This document shows, one piece after another, positions 50,173 through 62,079 of a DNA stretch of 64,000 bases. Every line of letters starts with the position of its first letter. Within the stretch, counting starts at the first letter, position 1. The notes beneath the pieces are model-generated. The model saw only the letters and a list, made by a program, of their open reading frames with translations. It made no database searches and was not told where the DNA came from. Made by a program: the position numbers and the translations under genes. The stretch is from Sinonovacula constricta (lineage: Eukaryota > Mollusca > Bivalvia > Cardiida > Solecurtidae): NCBI GenBank assembly GCA_007844125.1, contig CM017570.1:52865186-52929185 (forward strand), written 5' to 3'.

Positions 50173-51939
50173 GAGTAGTAGTAGTAATAATATTTATGTT
50201 GTTCTTTGTTGTTGTTATTATTATTGTTGATGCTGCTGCTGCTGCTGCAGCTGAGGATAATGATGATAATGATGATAAATAACGTGCTAGTAGACATCGT
50301 TATGATGGCTTATTCTGGCAGACGTTATATTGTCCATGTGCAGCCGAGAAATAGGGTAAGCGGCATTGTTAACTTTAAAGAATATGCGTCCTGTTAGCGA
50401 AGGTTGAACACTTTTCTTCGTATGTTGTTACATATTTTTATTTGGAAATACACGTGGAAACGATGAAAACTGTGACAAACAGATGCATTTTAACATCCGC
50501 CGTTTAATCCGCAGAACACTGCCTTTAAGGTATGAGGGTTTACTTTTGAACTGCCGTAGGTCCCGTGGTGAAAAACATTGTCGGAGCTATTCTGCGACAG
50601 CTCCTATTGAGCAGTTTTAAATCAAGTTGCAATGAGTAAAGCAATTGCAACGAGCGAGTGGGTATATTTTAACTATCACGATTTGTTAAAGAATTGACAA
50701 CATGACAGAATGGTACAATACAGTTGAATGTGCCATACAAGTTTGATTTGGTCAATCTAATGACAAAAACTCCTTTTTGATAAACGGTTGAATCCGCCTA
50801 ATCCTTTTGAAAGAAATTGTGTATTTTGACTGGCGTATCATTATACACCATCTCCATTCACTGTATTGTGAGAATAGAACCCGCGCTATTGTTTGAGCGT
50901 TAATGATTTGCTCTGGTTTTCAAGGCAGGTAGGGACATATCCTAATGGTCATTTAGGATATATTCACAAATACGTCGTTTTTGCTTTATACTTATATCGA
51001 GTTTGAACGCGCAGTCACTCACTAAATTAACACTTATTTACATTCGTTTGAACGCAACGCTATATATGCTTGATCAACTAATCAATTTTGGGATATGATA
51101 TTATATTTGTGTCTGTACTTCTATCAAAACGCATCGTTTGGTTCCTTTACAGGTAGTTAAACCTGTTTGTAAGAAAACATATAACTGATTCAGAAATATA
51201 CAATATTTAACCTGGCATAACTGCTTCCATGAATAATACTAATTAATTGCGATAAACACATGGCTGATTTCGTTATAAATAAAATGAAAATACGGAAAAT
51301 ATTAACATTGATCTTACTGTGACTAAGTGGTTTGAAATAATGATGTTGAAAAACCAAAATATTTAATGGTCTTAAATATTACATCCTAGCACTATTCTAT
51401 AAAATACCGAAATATGTATCTAGAGCGACCGTCATTATACACAACACAAAACAAACAAATCAATTCTGAATAATTAAATGCCACAGATTACTTTAAATGT
51501 ATTCCTTATGTCATGTCACCTTACGAGTTTTACAATTCTTATTTTAACGTTGTTCCATATATTGTTACATCTATCAAATTTAATCAAGCAAAATGTACGA
51601 ATCATAAAACCAATGTTCACTCATACTCTTTACAAAACGCATGTAACTGCTGATTGTGGTAAATAATAAATTACTTCTGATTGTTTGACTAGGTATATAA
51701 TAAATTGTTGTTTATTGGGTATATCGCCCCACCAACATTTTTAGTTATCTAGAAACGGAGTCTATTTAAAGCAGATATAGTGCTGCCTTCACCTTGTATA
51801 ACCTGCTGTACTACACATTTTCATTATAACACACCCAGTCACATTATCCTGACACCGGGCCAACCAGTCGTTAAACTACCCTTATATTTGCTTGAGCGTT
51901 TGCAAGGGAGCTATACCACTAGCTTTTAAACGACTTTGG

Positions 51940-52021
51940 TATGTCGCGGCCTGGGATCGAACCCGGGCCCTCCTCTACCTTGTGCCGACGCTCTACCGAT
52001 TGCGCTACCAGTTCGGGTGCG
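51940..52021 (-). repeat. tRNA-derived SINE head (copy B2)
   Basis: Minus strand box A TGGTAGCGCAATCGGTAGAG and box B GGGTTCGATCCCAGG are the best-preserved of this family here. The frame gives LVAQSVERRHKVEEGPGSIP, as in translated SINEs. Confidence 0.7.
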
Positions 52022-53330
52022 TACATTATACTAAAGAAAACACTTAGCCCCATGTTTATTGAAGCCGCTGCCATTTGAACGTCATCAATATTAATGAAAT
52101 CTAAGTGTGCCGAAATTATCCACAAAAAGAAAAATGATTTAACTTTACCAAAACCACTGATCATTTTTTATCAAGGACATAAACCAAGTTAACTTTCTAC
52201 TTCGTTGCAAGACAAAGGTATTTAATGTCTTGGTAGACAAACCGTAACCCACAATTGCACCCAACAGGGTTGGTTCAAAGTCGGCATAACTGCAATAATG
52301 AAGGTCGTTCGTTTCCATTGCTATTAGAGTTTCGGTTTACTTATAGCGTGTTTGTAGCCTTAGTCATGCCAGTTGTGTTCTGTTCTTTTACTGGCATTGA
52401 CAATACAATTTTTATCTCACCGAATGAGGCAAACCCCGCGCTGATATATAATACACAGGATCTTTAAAAGAACATATGGTAAGACCTACTGTATGGAAGG
52501 GGTATATATTTTCTAACACCCAATCTGTATACCGTTGGAACAAATTAAATAAGGAAAATACATTAATTTGCCCATGCCAGGTTTAATGCCAGGAAAAAAC
52601 AACAACAACAAATCATGAGTAGAAGAACATCTGTTTCCGTCTTTCGTGTTATTTATTCTTTTCGTCCTGTCAGCTTGTGCAAAGACTACTGTCTGTATAA
52701 GCCTACCCTAGCACCATAAACTTACATAAATATGTATAAACTTAAGTTTTTCAGTGTTTTGAAACAACAAAATGGCACATTGTTTTTCCATACTGATGAA
52801 ATGGAGGACACACGTTTTCATTATTTTACTTTCACGAGAAAAGTAACCACCACACTTCATCATTTTTTTAAATTAAAAATGCAACTTTGATAATGCAGTC
52901 ATAAGATTGAATATACCAAATGGTTTCCAATTCAAATAACTTTACCACTGGGCAGTAGACTTTCCCTCGCCACTGGCAATGACTTAAACTGATCTTCAGA
53001 AAGAATAAAAATGGTCCATTTAAATCTGTAAAATAGCTGATGTGCCTCGATTGAGAGGAAGTTATTTGATGAATTGTTTTAGCTAGGCACAGATTTCCTC
53101 CACAATGCTTATCCTATCTTGGCATAGTCACTATTCTTGCATACCCAGTCACCCAGTAATAACTAGGTAAATAAAAAATGTAAAACTAACCACAGATATC
53201 TCTACCTAAACTACCTCTAGACCAAGTCAAACAGAGTAAATGTAAACACAGCAAGAAAACATGTCAGCATAGGCTTAAATACCTTGAGCCCCTTTAATTG
53301 TCAATATTATGGCTTTGACCATTTCTGCAA

Positions 53331-53333
53331 TTA

Positions 53334-53423
<90 letters not shown>

Positions 53424-53442
53424 CATCATCATCATTATTATA

Positions 53443-53498
<56 letters not shown>
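53331..53498. repeat. (ATT)n microsatellite, about 168 bp
   Basis: ATT units interrupted once by CATCATCATCATT and AATTATT. More than twice the length of the A tract. The long poly-isoleucine frame is an artefact. Confidence 0.95.
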
Positions 53499-54490
53499 CT
53501 GTGAACTGATTTACTCATTAAATGTAACGATATTTGTCTAGGGGATATTGCCTTTAATGTATTAGGTTGTACATTTACAGTGACGAAGGCCATTGCAGTA
53601 AATATTCTCCGTAGAAGCTATCTTGTTTCATGTCTTATTGGGGAGTTTTCAATAGACCTGTCGATATTATCAATGAGCTCTTCACGACTTTTATTAGGTT
53701 GAAATATCTTTAACAAAAGAACATTCATAAAGGCAACACATACCATAGTTGGGCAATGCCCCAACAAACTCTGTACAATATTAGCCAGCCCACTTCAATT
53801 ACAATAATGTCTTAGTAATTTACACACACGTGAACATCCGCCCAGTCATCCTGATATAAAATACGAAAAATGACATGTTAAAAGTTGTCGGAAAGTAAGT
53901 GTTATTCGTTTTTAAAAGTACGTATGATCATGCAACGAAATCTTACATTCCGCACCTATATGTAAAGACTGTTTGTTCCTTTTCAGACTTATTGGTTAAA
54001 TCTATATCCTAAATAAATAAACAGTGTAAGACCCGGCCGAATTGAAACATACTCTAAGTGATATGAATGTACTGATGTTAATATAACCCTTATCTGCCAA
54101 AATCCTTTTCCAAAGCACCACCCGTTTAGTTAAGTTGTGTTGTGTGCGTTCAAGAGTAACGTCGTAAAAATAAGTTAAACAATCAAAGACATATTTACAA
54201 ATCCTTTAAGAAAAAACATACACATAAACATACACACCCACATTATTGTAAATACGTTTTTTTCAGATGATAGTCACACGATTTAGGAACATTTGCATTG
54301 TCCAAAACGATGTTTTAACAGCTGCATATATACCTGACGCACTCCTAACACATAACAAAGAATTATTTATGTGATACTTAAATTACTTAATATAGGGGAC
54401 ACTCAAACTCGTGACCACAGACAATTAGTATATATGATCACACCAGTGTACTAAGTTATTGATTATAGTCATGAAGAATGCTAGATCAAA

Positions 54491-55390
54491 GTATACAGTG
54501 AATGTGTGAATATATATTCTCCATAGATCTTTATGCTGCTAAATATACCATTTACGATTTGAAAATTGTAAGAAGAAGTATTCCTTGCCATATAAAACAA
54601 ACCTTTTTGTTCATGTTGTCATTTAATCGCTGTTCTTGAAAAGCTCTGAAATATACCCTTTATTTTGATATATCAGTTAACAAGCCATAAGCAAATCAAT
54701 ATAATCGTCTGTTCATTGAACCAATAATAGAGGTATTCAAAGATAATCCTTTTGATAGATCTACACAAGGCGCCATCTGGACTTTTTACAGAGCTTTTAT
54801 TTCATGTCGAATTTCAACAACTCCGAAGGTGTTTTTGTTCAATTTGAATGGCAATCCTGCATAACATTGATTTAGAAGCTATTCTAAACGCCCGTACCTG
54901 CATAGAAAATACCTATCTGACGGAAATATATTAATAATAACAATAAATTAAAATATATTTATAATGATAATTTTGACAAGAAAATCTGGCTGGGGAAGGA
55001 ACTGTTAACTTTGGGGTTTCCCTTGATAAAACATTATTAACCACAAGATTAAAAACTTGCCAGAATGACAGAAAGCTATTAAAGTTGATATATGTCCCAA
55101 AACTTCTATGTATATACTCCTATACCAACACGTCAGTTACCTATAAAACGAACCATTGAATTTGCAAACAATGCCTTGGTTTAGGACTGGCTATAGAGTA
55201 TTAGTCTTTATGTTCATTCGTATGCGAATGTGCGTAAAAACTAAATATATGATTTTCAATTTTCATGACGGTTACGCATGCTTTGATATTACATATTGTA
55301 GTCGCAACTATAAGGCAGCTAAAGGGGTATCTTATATTTACAGTTCAATGCAAATACAAATATATTCAATCACATCTTTAATAGATATAT
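54491..55390. other. Non-coding, no feature seen
   Basis: Matches 15,920-16,814 with many indels; about 150 bp unique to B lies near 55,040-55,200. No gene recognised. Confidence 0.4.
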
Positions 55391-57046
55391 TCACTGGGTC
55401 AGGTCACATAACCCAGTAGGTCACATACATTCCCACGGATTGTCAGCTGTAAGACCACGGACTTAAGACCTGGTAGAACCACTGACACTCAGAGTGCCAT
55501 CAGTATGATCCAGGAGACATTATCTGTAGAAATATAGGCCCATCTAGCGTCAGCTGTATGACACAAGACACATGATCTAGTGGTAAACTTGCCCACCGAA
55601 TATCAAATGTAAGAAATTGGACACCTGGCGGGGAAAAAAACAACCGCCTCCTAAAGCGTCAGCTGTGAATAAGAATATATGACAAAGTCCTATGAGAATT
55701 GCAACATATACCAAACTCTGAAAAAGGCACAGATATGGGACGACTGGGGTGCTTAAACCGGTTTTACAGAGCTCTAACCTCGCACTTCCTGATGGGTTTC
55801 TCAAATGCAAGCAAAGAAAAGAAAACCGATCTATTTGAATACAAAATTTCCAAGCGCTGATATTTTATTTGATAAGTTATGACGAAAGTAGTGACGTCAC
55901 TAAAAATGTCCACAGTGTTTAGAAAGAAAGAAAGGGGTATTTATTCGATTAAAAAACTAAACATGAGTCCTAGAACACATGAGATGATAGAACAGCCAGC
56001 TCTTCGACCGTCAGTTTAAAAACACATGACACATGACAAATTAAATCCACTGTCCAACGAACGTCAGTTGTAAGTTTTGGGACACATGGCTGACAAGAAT
56101 CACATACATTTAAAGCTTCTTCTCTACTGTCAAGAACACAAACCAGGTAGAACAGCTGTCACTCTGAGCGTTGGTTTGAAGACCCACGACACATGGACGG
56201 GTAGTTTCCAGGCTAAATAAACTCCAGCCTTGAGATCTAGAACACATGACTGCTTGTTAGCACATGTACACCAAGCGTCAGCTGTAAAACTAAAATAAAT
56301 GACTGGAAAAAAACCCGCTGTAACTCAGACTGTCGGCTGTAAGATCCATGACACACTGATGGGTAAAATCATTTGCCAGCCGAGCATCAAACTATAAGAC
56401 CCAGGCTACACTCCTGTATGGAACCAGTAGCCCCTAAAATGTGTGCTGTAAATCCAAAGACACTAAATCTGGTAGCGTCTCATGCCAAGAGAGCGTCATC
56501 TGAAAGACACAGAACACATAATCAGTTAGTCCACATGCCCAGCGAGCGTCAACTGAAAGTCCCAGAACACATACTGGAATAGAAGCATAGTCACTCAGAA
56601 TGTCGGTTGTAAGACTCAGGACATATAGACGGGTTAGAACTACAAGGGTAAAGCAACTGACTCTCAAAGCGTGAGACCCAAGGCACATGAAATGTTAGAA
56701 CGGACAGCTCTTCAACCGTCAATTTAAAGACACAGGACACATGACCGGTTACTTAACTGAGAAGAATCACAGACCATTCAAGCTTTAGCTGTACAATCAA
56801 GGACATATTACCTTGTAGAATCATATGTCCCCAAATCGTCATCTGTCAGACCACACTGATCTGGATGAACTAAAGGCCCTCCGAATATCAGCCCAAATAT
56901 GTAGATCAGTTGACGTGTTAGATTTTACATTTACACGCCATTTGGCTGTAAGTTAAAGGACAGATGACCTGTTATAATAACCTGCCTCCGAGCATCAGCT
57001 GAAAGACCTAGGACAAACTTTAAGTTCAGCCACGACACATGGCCGG
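55391..57046. repeat. Decayed 52-bp satellite, copy B
   Basis: Same phrases and order as 16,815-19,069, with one copy of the 500-bp element inside instead of two. The satellite and the A/B homology both stop at 57,046. Confidence 0.8.
55665..55965. repeat. Dispersed about 500-bp element, single copy in B
   Basis: Contains GAATAAGAATATATGACAAA, TTTTACAGAGCTCTAACC and CTTCCTGATGGGTTTCTC. It matches a fusion of the two A copies, so either B lost one repeat or A gained one by unequal exchange. Confidence 0.7.
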
Positions 57047-57514
57047 TAAAAGATAAAATTATAATCAACAAAGTTAGAAATTAGAACGACTTAGTTGTTT
57101 TTTTCTGTTATGAACATGCCAGAGGGTGCCGTATGGGATCATCTAGGACGTGCAGACGCAGACAGACGAAATAGACGCTTGCAATTATAAAAGCTTTCTC
57201 TACTAAGATATGAAATTTATTCGCCGTCGTCGTATTTGAAGGCTTTGCCATAAAATAACATTGACGTACTATAAATTCTCAGCCAAACGAGTTAAGTGAT
57301 AGAGATACTGAGTGGATTTTGTCCCACACTATTTTGTGTCTAATATTTGATTGTGAATCAGATTTACGTATTCACCTATAGGTATAGATATCCGTGGTAT
57401 TCCATATAGATTTGGTAAACAAATACAGTTTTTAATGTGTCATTGTGTGTGACATGCATGCTTTAAAGCATATTAACATAATAGGTGACTAACGTCACTG
57501 TTAGGACATGCTAT
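57047..57514. other. Flank between duplication and pseudogene
   Basis: Mostly AT-rich. A 25-codon plus frame starts MPEGAVWDHLGRADADRR at about 57,116 and stops soon after; it might be a fragment of an element's N-terminus. Nothing else is seen. Confidence 0.3.
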
Positions 57515-59752
57515 TTATTGGCTTTGTATTGTGTGGCTTTGGAATAAAAGAAACCAACAACTTTTTAGTTTTCTCTTTTTTTTTAATAACTTGATCCGGT
57601 CTTCGTCTTCCGGATTATGGGCAATTAATTTGCCAACATACCATTGGTTGTTGTAAATAGCAGCCAAGAAGCTATTTACTGGTATGTTATCCACTACGTC
57701 TAAAAGAAGCACATCTTTGTTTTGCGGCGAACCAGACTGTTGATTATCAACTTGATTGGTTAAGGCCAGTGGTTCTTCACCCGGCTGGTCCTGAATAACT
57801 CCTTGTGGTATTTCATGAGGTCTTCTCGATGGGAATGAAACTCGCCTTCATTAAAGCCCTTTGTGCAAAAGCAGGATGTGTTACGAACATCGATGTTTAT
57901 ACTGGACAATTGTACAACACTATGGATATCCATGGTCCCTAGAACGGGTCTCAAGTTGAGGGAATCTAGCTCTTGATGCGCTATCTCACATTCTTCCTTT
58001 AGAACAAAGACATATTTGGTGTGACTGTATTCCAACTTGCTTCCCCATTGAAAGTAGTCTCTTGCTGTCTGTATGACTGCTGTATGTCTTTTCACAGCAA
58101 GATCGGCAAAACGCTTTGATGACCCCGTTACACCATCACAGGGACCTGTCCCATGTCCTGCCTCCCAATATTGCTATGATGCCCTTGGACCAAATACCTT
58201 GTCATGGTTTGCCACTAGATACATCATCGTCTTGTTTCTGTATAGTGAAGTTGGGGAATCAGTTATGTAATGTATGCTATTGATATCAGGTTGTTTGAGT
58301 TTAATATCATCATTAATCTTCTTCATGAAGGCAAAGACCGTTCCTACATTGTGTGATGTGGTGTCAGAAACATAAATGTGCGAACAGTGTGTCAAAATCC
58401 GTCTGAATTCTTTGTGTACATCACAACAGGGTGTAAGGTTACCGAGCATTTGTCAAAGTATGCCGTCTGTATTTCCTCTGCATTGCCGCAAGAGTAATTT
58501 TCGGCAAACTCCATTTGACATATTGCGTGGCTCTTTGGCAAATTATCATTCAGTAACTTTATATGCTTGTAGTGAGTCTTAACTCTTTCTGTATGCTTGC
58601 GGAACTCTTTCAAATCACGCTGAAACAAACCAAAGAATCATTCTTTCGGTATATCAACAAGTTCGATCATTATACGCTTAGTAAGTTTGCCTTTGTGTTC
58701 AATTTCCTTTCTCCTCCACTCAGAGTATTTAATTGACTGGACATCACACGCCTTCACTTCCTGTATAATGGACTCATTTGAACACTGTCGTGTCAATATG
58801 TCTGGACTGTCTGTAGTCAGAGCGCCTAGTGATTTTAAACCTTTTACATTAAGGGCGATGTTTTTGGTGTGACTGACACAGACAGGTTCTCATTGAGCTA
58901 AAGTGGACTTACTTCATGTAGATTTGACGGTAACTGGAAAATGTTGTGAAACTTACTGCTACATCTGGATTTTCTGACTTGAATTTAATTTTAAATGCAA
59001 GTTATAGAGATAGTCATTCAGGACCCTGGTCTGTATTGTTCCTACGCATGTCTTTGTGGCATCACATTTTCCACGCATCAAAACACTATTATCTTTCTTT
59101 CTAGAAATTGTCGAACTTTGTCTGATAAGTGTTTTCTCTGCAGGACCTTCCTGTTTTTCTGTGATGTTCTTGCCTTTATTCGAATTCAAGAGCTGTCGAT
59201 AGCTCACAGTGAGATTGTCAGTCTTACTTTGCTTGCCCTTGGACTTCTCAGATAAAGACCTTTGTGCCCGTTTTCTTAATGCATCATTTCTCTTTTTAAG
59301 GTAATTAATTCTTGCTTCCAGTAATTTATTTTTATCCAGGGCTTTATGAAGGGATATACTCCGTTTCCAGTTTCCACGCCGTGGAAATTTCAAATCAACA
59401 ATGAAGTGGTTGTTTGCTAGAAGTAAGTACTTGGAAAAACAAGTTTTTTTCTGAGCTGAACTGTTGGTTGTTGAGTCACAAGGCCCCTCTGCATCATCCG
59501 TTTCATTTAATACTTCAATCTCAGGCTCTTGTAAGTTAAAATTGACACCCATTTGTGCCTTGTTTTAATTTCAATCTTTTTATTTGCATACATCGCCTTA
59601 CTAGTTATCTCCTTATTCTGAGTTGATTGGGTCCAATTGTTGCTGAAGGCTTATAGTACACGTTCAGTCTCTTTGTTTAGGTATTGTTGACCTTCAGCAG
59701 CCTTCTTTCTATCTCTGTAAGCTATTTGGATCTCAGCTCGGGGTTTCACCAT
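57515..59752 (-). pseudogene. EAGHGxGPCDG-family (transposase-like) gene, decayed
   Basis: Intronless remnant of about 745 codons. The start is MVKPRAEIQIAYRDRKKAAE (ATG at 59,752), preceded by TGATATTTTAG, a plausible splice acceptor for a 5' leader intron. Next come a basic, helical region (59,552-58,959), GTIQTRVLNDYLYNLH, a CLC-x-SH cysteine/histidine region, CQMEFAENYSC, VTLHPVVMY, HIYVSDTTSHN, HYITDSPTSLYRNK, WEAGHGTGPCDGVTGSSKRF and the C-terminal AAIYNNQWYVGK. The same motif order occurs in a large family of metazoan uncharacterised proteins (cnidarians, fish, bivalves) that look mobile. The D, D and E/D positions suggest an RNase H-like DDE fold, which is inference. It is broken by stops at about 59,684 and 58,176-58,174 and by frameshifts near 59,570, 58,990, 58,860, 58,630, 58,410 and 57,740. 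Confidence 0.75.
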
Positions 59753-60285
59753 CGTTCTAAAATATCAAACAAAAAGGTGAAAAACGTTACAATTTTATGA
59801 CTTAAGACATTGTATAAACACACATAATACAATGAAAATGGCACTTTAACATGATAATCCATCTAAACAAAAAACAAAACTCACCTTCACCAATGTTTTG
59901 GTCCCTTTTTCTTGTTTTCCTAACTTTCGAGCCAGAAAAAAGTATTTGTATACATTCACCGAAAGAGTTTTCGGTGAAGGAGTAAAGTGTGGATCGCGCA
60001 TTTTTACCTTGAACTAAGTATCAGTTGATGTAAAAAAAAAAAGAAAAGTAATTACCGTTAACGTAAGTCACGCCATTGCTTTTTGGCACAAAAAAGATAT
60101 GGCCTTTGAAATGTTTCCAATAATAGTATTTTGTTTTATCAAGGGGCCTATATACTTAAAATAACAACATATTGCCTTTATGGAACACTCTTTTCCATGG
60201 CTAATGATGCAATCACGTAATTCACAATATATGGAGTTTTTTATGGTTATTGTTTTGACGAAATGAAAACAGCAACAACTTTCTT
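59753..60285. other. Upstream flank of the EAGHG pseudogene
   Basis: AT-rich sequence. A poly-A/T stretch lies near 60,030. No gene or terminal inverted repeat was identified by eye. Confidence 0.35.
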
Positions 60286-60288
60286 CTG

Positions 60289-60715
60289 TTTATAGAAAAT
60301 ATTCTCCCAATGGCATAAACTTTACATTGTGTCATTTATTGGAAATATTCTCCCAATGGCATATATCTTTACAACTATGTATTTATTGGAAATATTCTCC
60401 CAATGGCATATACTTACATTGTGTAGTTATTGGAAGATTCTCCCAATGGCATCTATCTTTACACTGTGTATTTATTGGAAATATTCTCCCAACGGCATAT
60501 ATCTTTACACTGTGTATTTATTGGAATATTTCTCCAATTGGCATATATCTTTACACTGTTGTAGTTATTGGAAAAATTCTCTCATTGGCATTATCTTTAC
60601 ACTGTGTATTTATTGGAAATATTCTCCCAATGACATATATCTTAACACTGTGTAGTTATTGGAAATATTCTCCCAATGGCATATATCTCTACACAGTGTA
60701 ATTATTGGAAAACGA
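60289..60715. repeat. 46-bp tandem repeat, nine units
   Basis: TATTGGAAATATTCTCCCAA and TGGCATATATCTTTACACTG recur at about 46-bp steps from 60,289. Overlapping plus frames of 108-124 codons are periodic artefacts. CCAATGG and ATTGG within each unit give local inverted symmetry. Confidence 0.9.
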
Positions 60716-61760
60716 TTGTGACCGTTTGTAATCTTCTCCTGTGTTACCTTTTGGGAGAAGCCTTTCATAACAGTAACGTAATTCACTAGTTTTCGTGGAC
60801 AAATCCATTATTTAACTGACATTAACCAAAGGAGGAGCAGCTTGAGCAGAAAATGGTATAGGAAGATTATACAATAACCTGTTATTTCAGATGACATTTA
60901 AAAATCTTCATGAACGGTTTATTTATTTTAAAAAAGCGCTAAACTTTGCAACCCATGTAATGGGACATTTTTTTCTCGGGGTTTTTATCTCTGAAATGTG
61001 CTAAAATTTCATGTTAAAACAAATTATGTGGATTTTTTCCTTTTTTTTTTCTTTGAAATCAGATCAAATGTTTATAAAAATGGACATATTTGAGGCTAAA
61101 TGCTTATTTTCACTTTGATAAGCTGGACATGTATTTTGTCGATTTCTGACACTTAACTCGTTTTGACTGTACTACATGTACTCTGTTTTCCGAACATCAT
61201 GGCATTTTGCAATTAACCATGACGCAACGCAGCATAGAGAAAGTGAAAATAGACGGAGAAAAAGATCTGCCACCCCCCCCCCATTTATTCACCCACCCAG
61301 CATGTGTGGGCATCTGTTTTCTGATAAGCCAGGCTGCCACAGTCTGTCACGATGTGTCTGTCACACAGGTATTGTTCAAGATCATACAGTTATCAACCCA
61401 CATTATCATTAATGTTTATGGCTTTATGTAAAACTAGCCTACTGCCTCACTTCCATACTAGCAAGTAATTTCTTTTGCATTAACCCATCAGAGGTTTTAC
61501 GGTGAAAGATTAGACTATATTGGCTAAAGATTACCTGCAGCGACGACCAGCAATTAGCAGGTCTGGTCACAGCAGGTGTGGGCCTGGCTCAGTGGGATAC
61601 TACATTCCAATCAAGATGCCTTTTACTACCGGTACTGCTCGGGCGGATAGGTATTTGACAGTCTGGGTGCCTTAGATACCCGTGATTATCTAACACGGTC
61701 TACAAAATTTGTGCGATTAGGCCATTTCTGAAGAAATACATTTGTATAGTCCTGTTTCAT
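60716..61760. other. Non-coding stretch, one weak frame
   Basis: Two overlapping plus frames (61,176-61,412 and 61,207-61,431) cover a patch with a run of nine or ten C residues. One has Cys/His pairs but no recognised zinc-finger spacing. No gene is claimed. Confidence 0.35.
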
Positions 61761-61800
61761 AACCATAGTTATCTCCCTTGGTAGAGTTATCGTTCGTCTT

Positions 61801-62079
61801 TTCGTACACCTTCCGGTAGGCAAACAAACAAAACAAGATGCCTATGAGAACAATGAAATCGGTGATCTGTGCAAATTTTCAAAACTATCAGTGCGTGAAC
61901 TTAAAGACTTTCTTAGATAAAGAGGGGCGCATGCATCAGGGAATCGTCCGGAACTTATAATTAACGCTAGAGGGATAGAAAAGCTTGTTATACATTGGAC
62001 ATTAAGTGAAATTAAATTGGACGACGAACAAGACAGCATCAAACGCGAAGGAGAGAATTTTCCAATCTTGGCAATCTAG
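61801..62079 (+). pseudogene. SAP-domain fragment with internal stop
   Basis: An open frame without a start leads into LCKFSKLSVRELKDFLR, a TAA stop (61,918-61,920), then RGAHASGNRPELIINARG, and continues to a stop at 62,077. The helix-turn-helix pattern LSVxELKxFLRxRG...SG.R.ELI is that of SAP DNA-binding domains. In invertebrate genomes SAP domains of this form often open proteins that continue into a YqaJ-type recombinase, probably of mobile origin. That continuation is not seen here. Confidence 0.55.

Larger units (their letters stand above)
51740..54490. repeat. Internal paralogous module B2
   Basis: Partner of A2 (14,020-15,920) but fuller. It retains about 600 bp (52,330-52,940) and about 110 bp (53,043-53,155) lost from A. 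It contains the SINE-like segment, the long (ATT)n tract and the conserved core at 54,088-54,125. Confidence 0.6.
36808..57046. repeat. Segmental duplication, copy B
   Basis: Direct-orientation partner of 1-19,069. The left limit is blurred because both copies begin in arrays of the same 145-bp unit; window position 1 aligns near 37,049. The block is longer than A because it keeps segments A has lost (40,005-40,600; 52,330-52,940; 53,043-53,155) and has gained insertions (38,928-39,488; 42,707-42,985). It ends abruptly at 57,046, after which the EAGHG-family pseudogene region begins. Tandem duplication and artefactual retention of both haplotypes in an assembly are both possible. Confidence 0.9.

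Noticed and set aside
53284..53541. An 85-codon poly-isoleucine frame
   Set aside because: It is a translation of the (ATT)n tract.
60327..60701. 124- and 108-codon plus frames
   Set aside because: Both are overlapping readings of the 46-bp tandem repeat.
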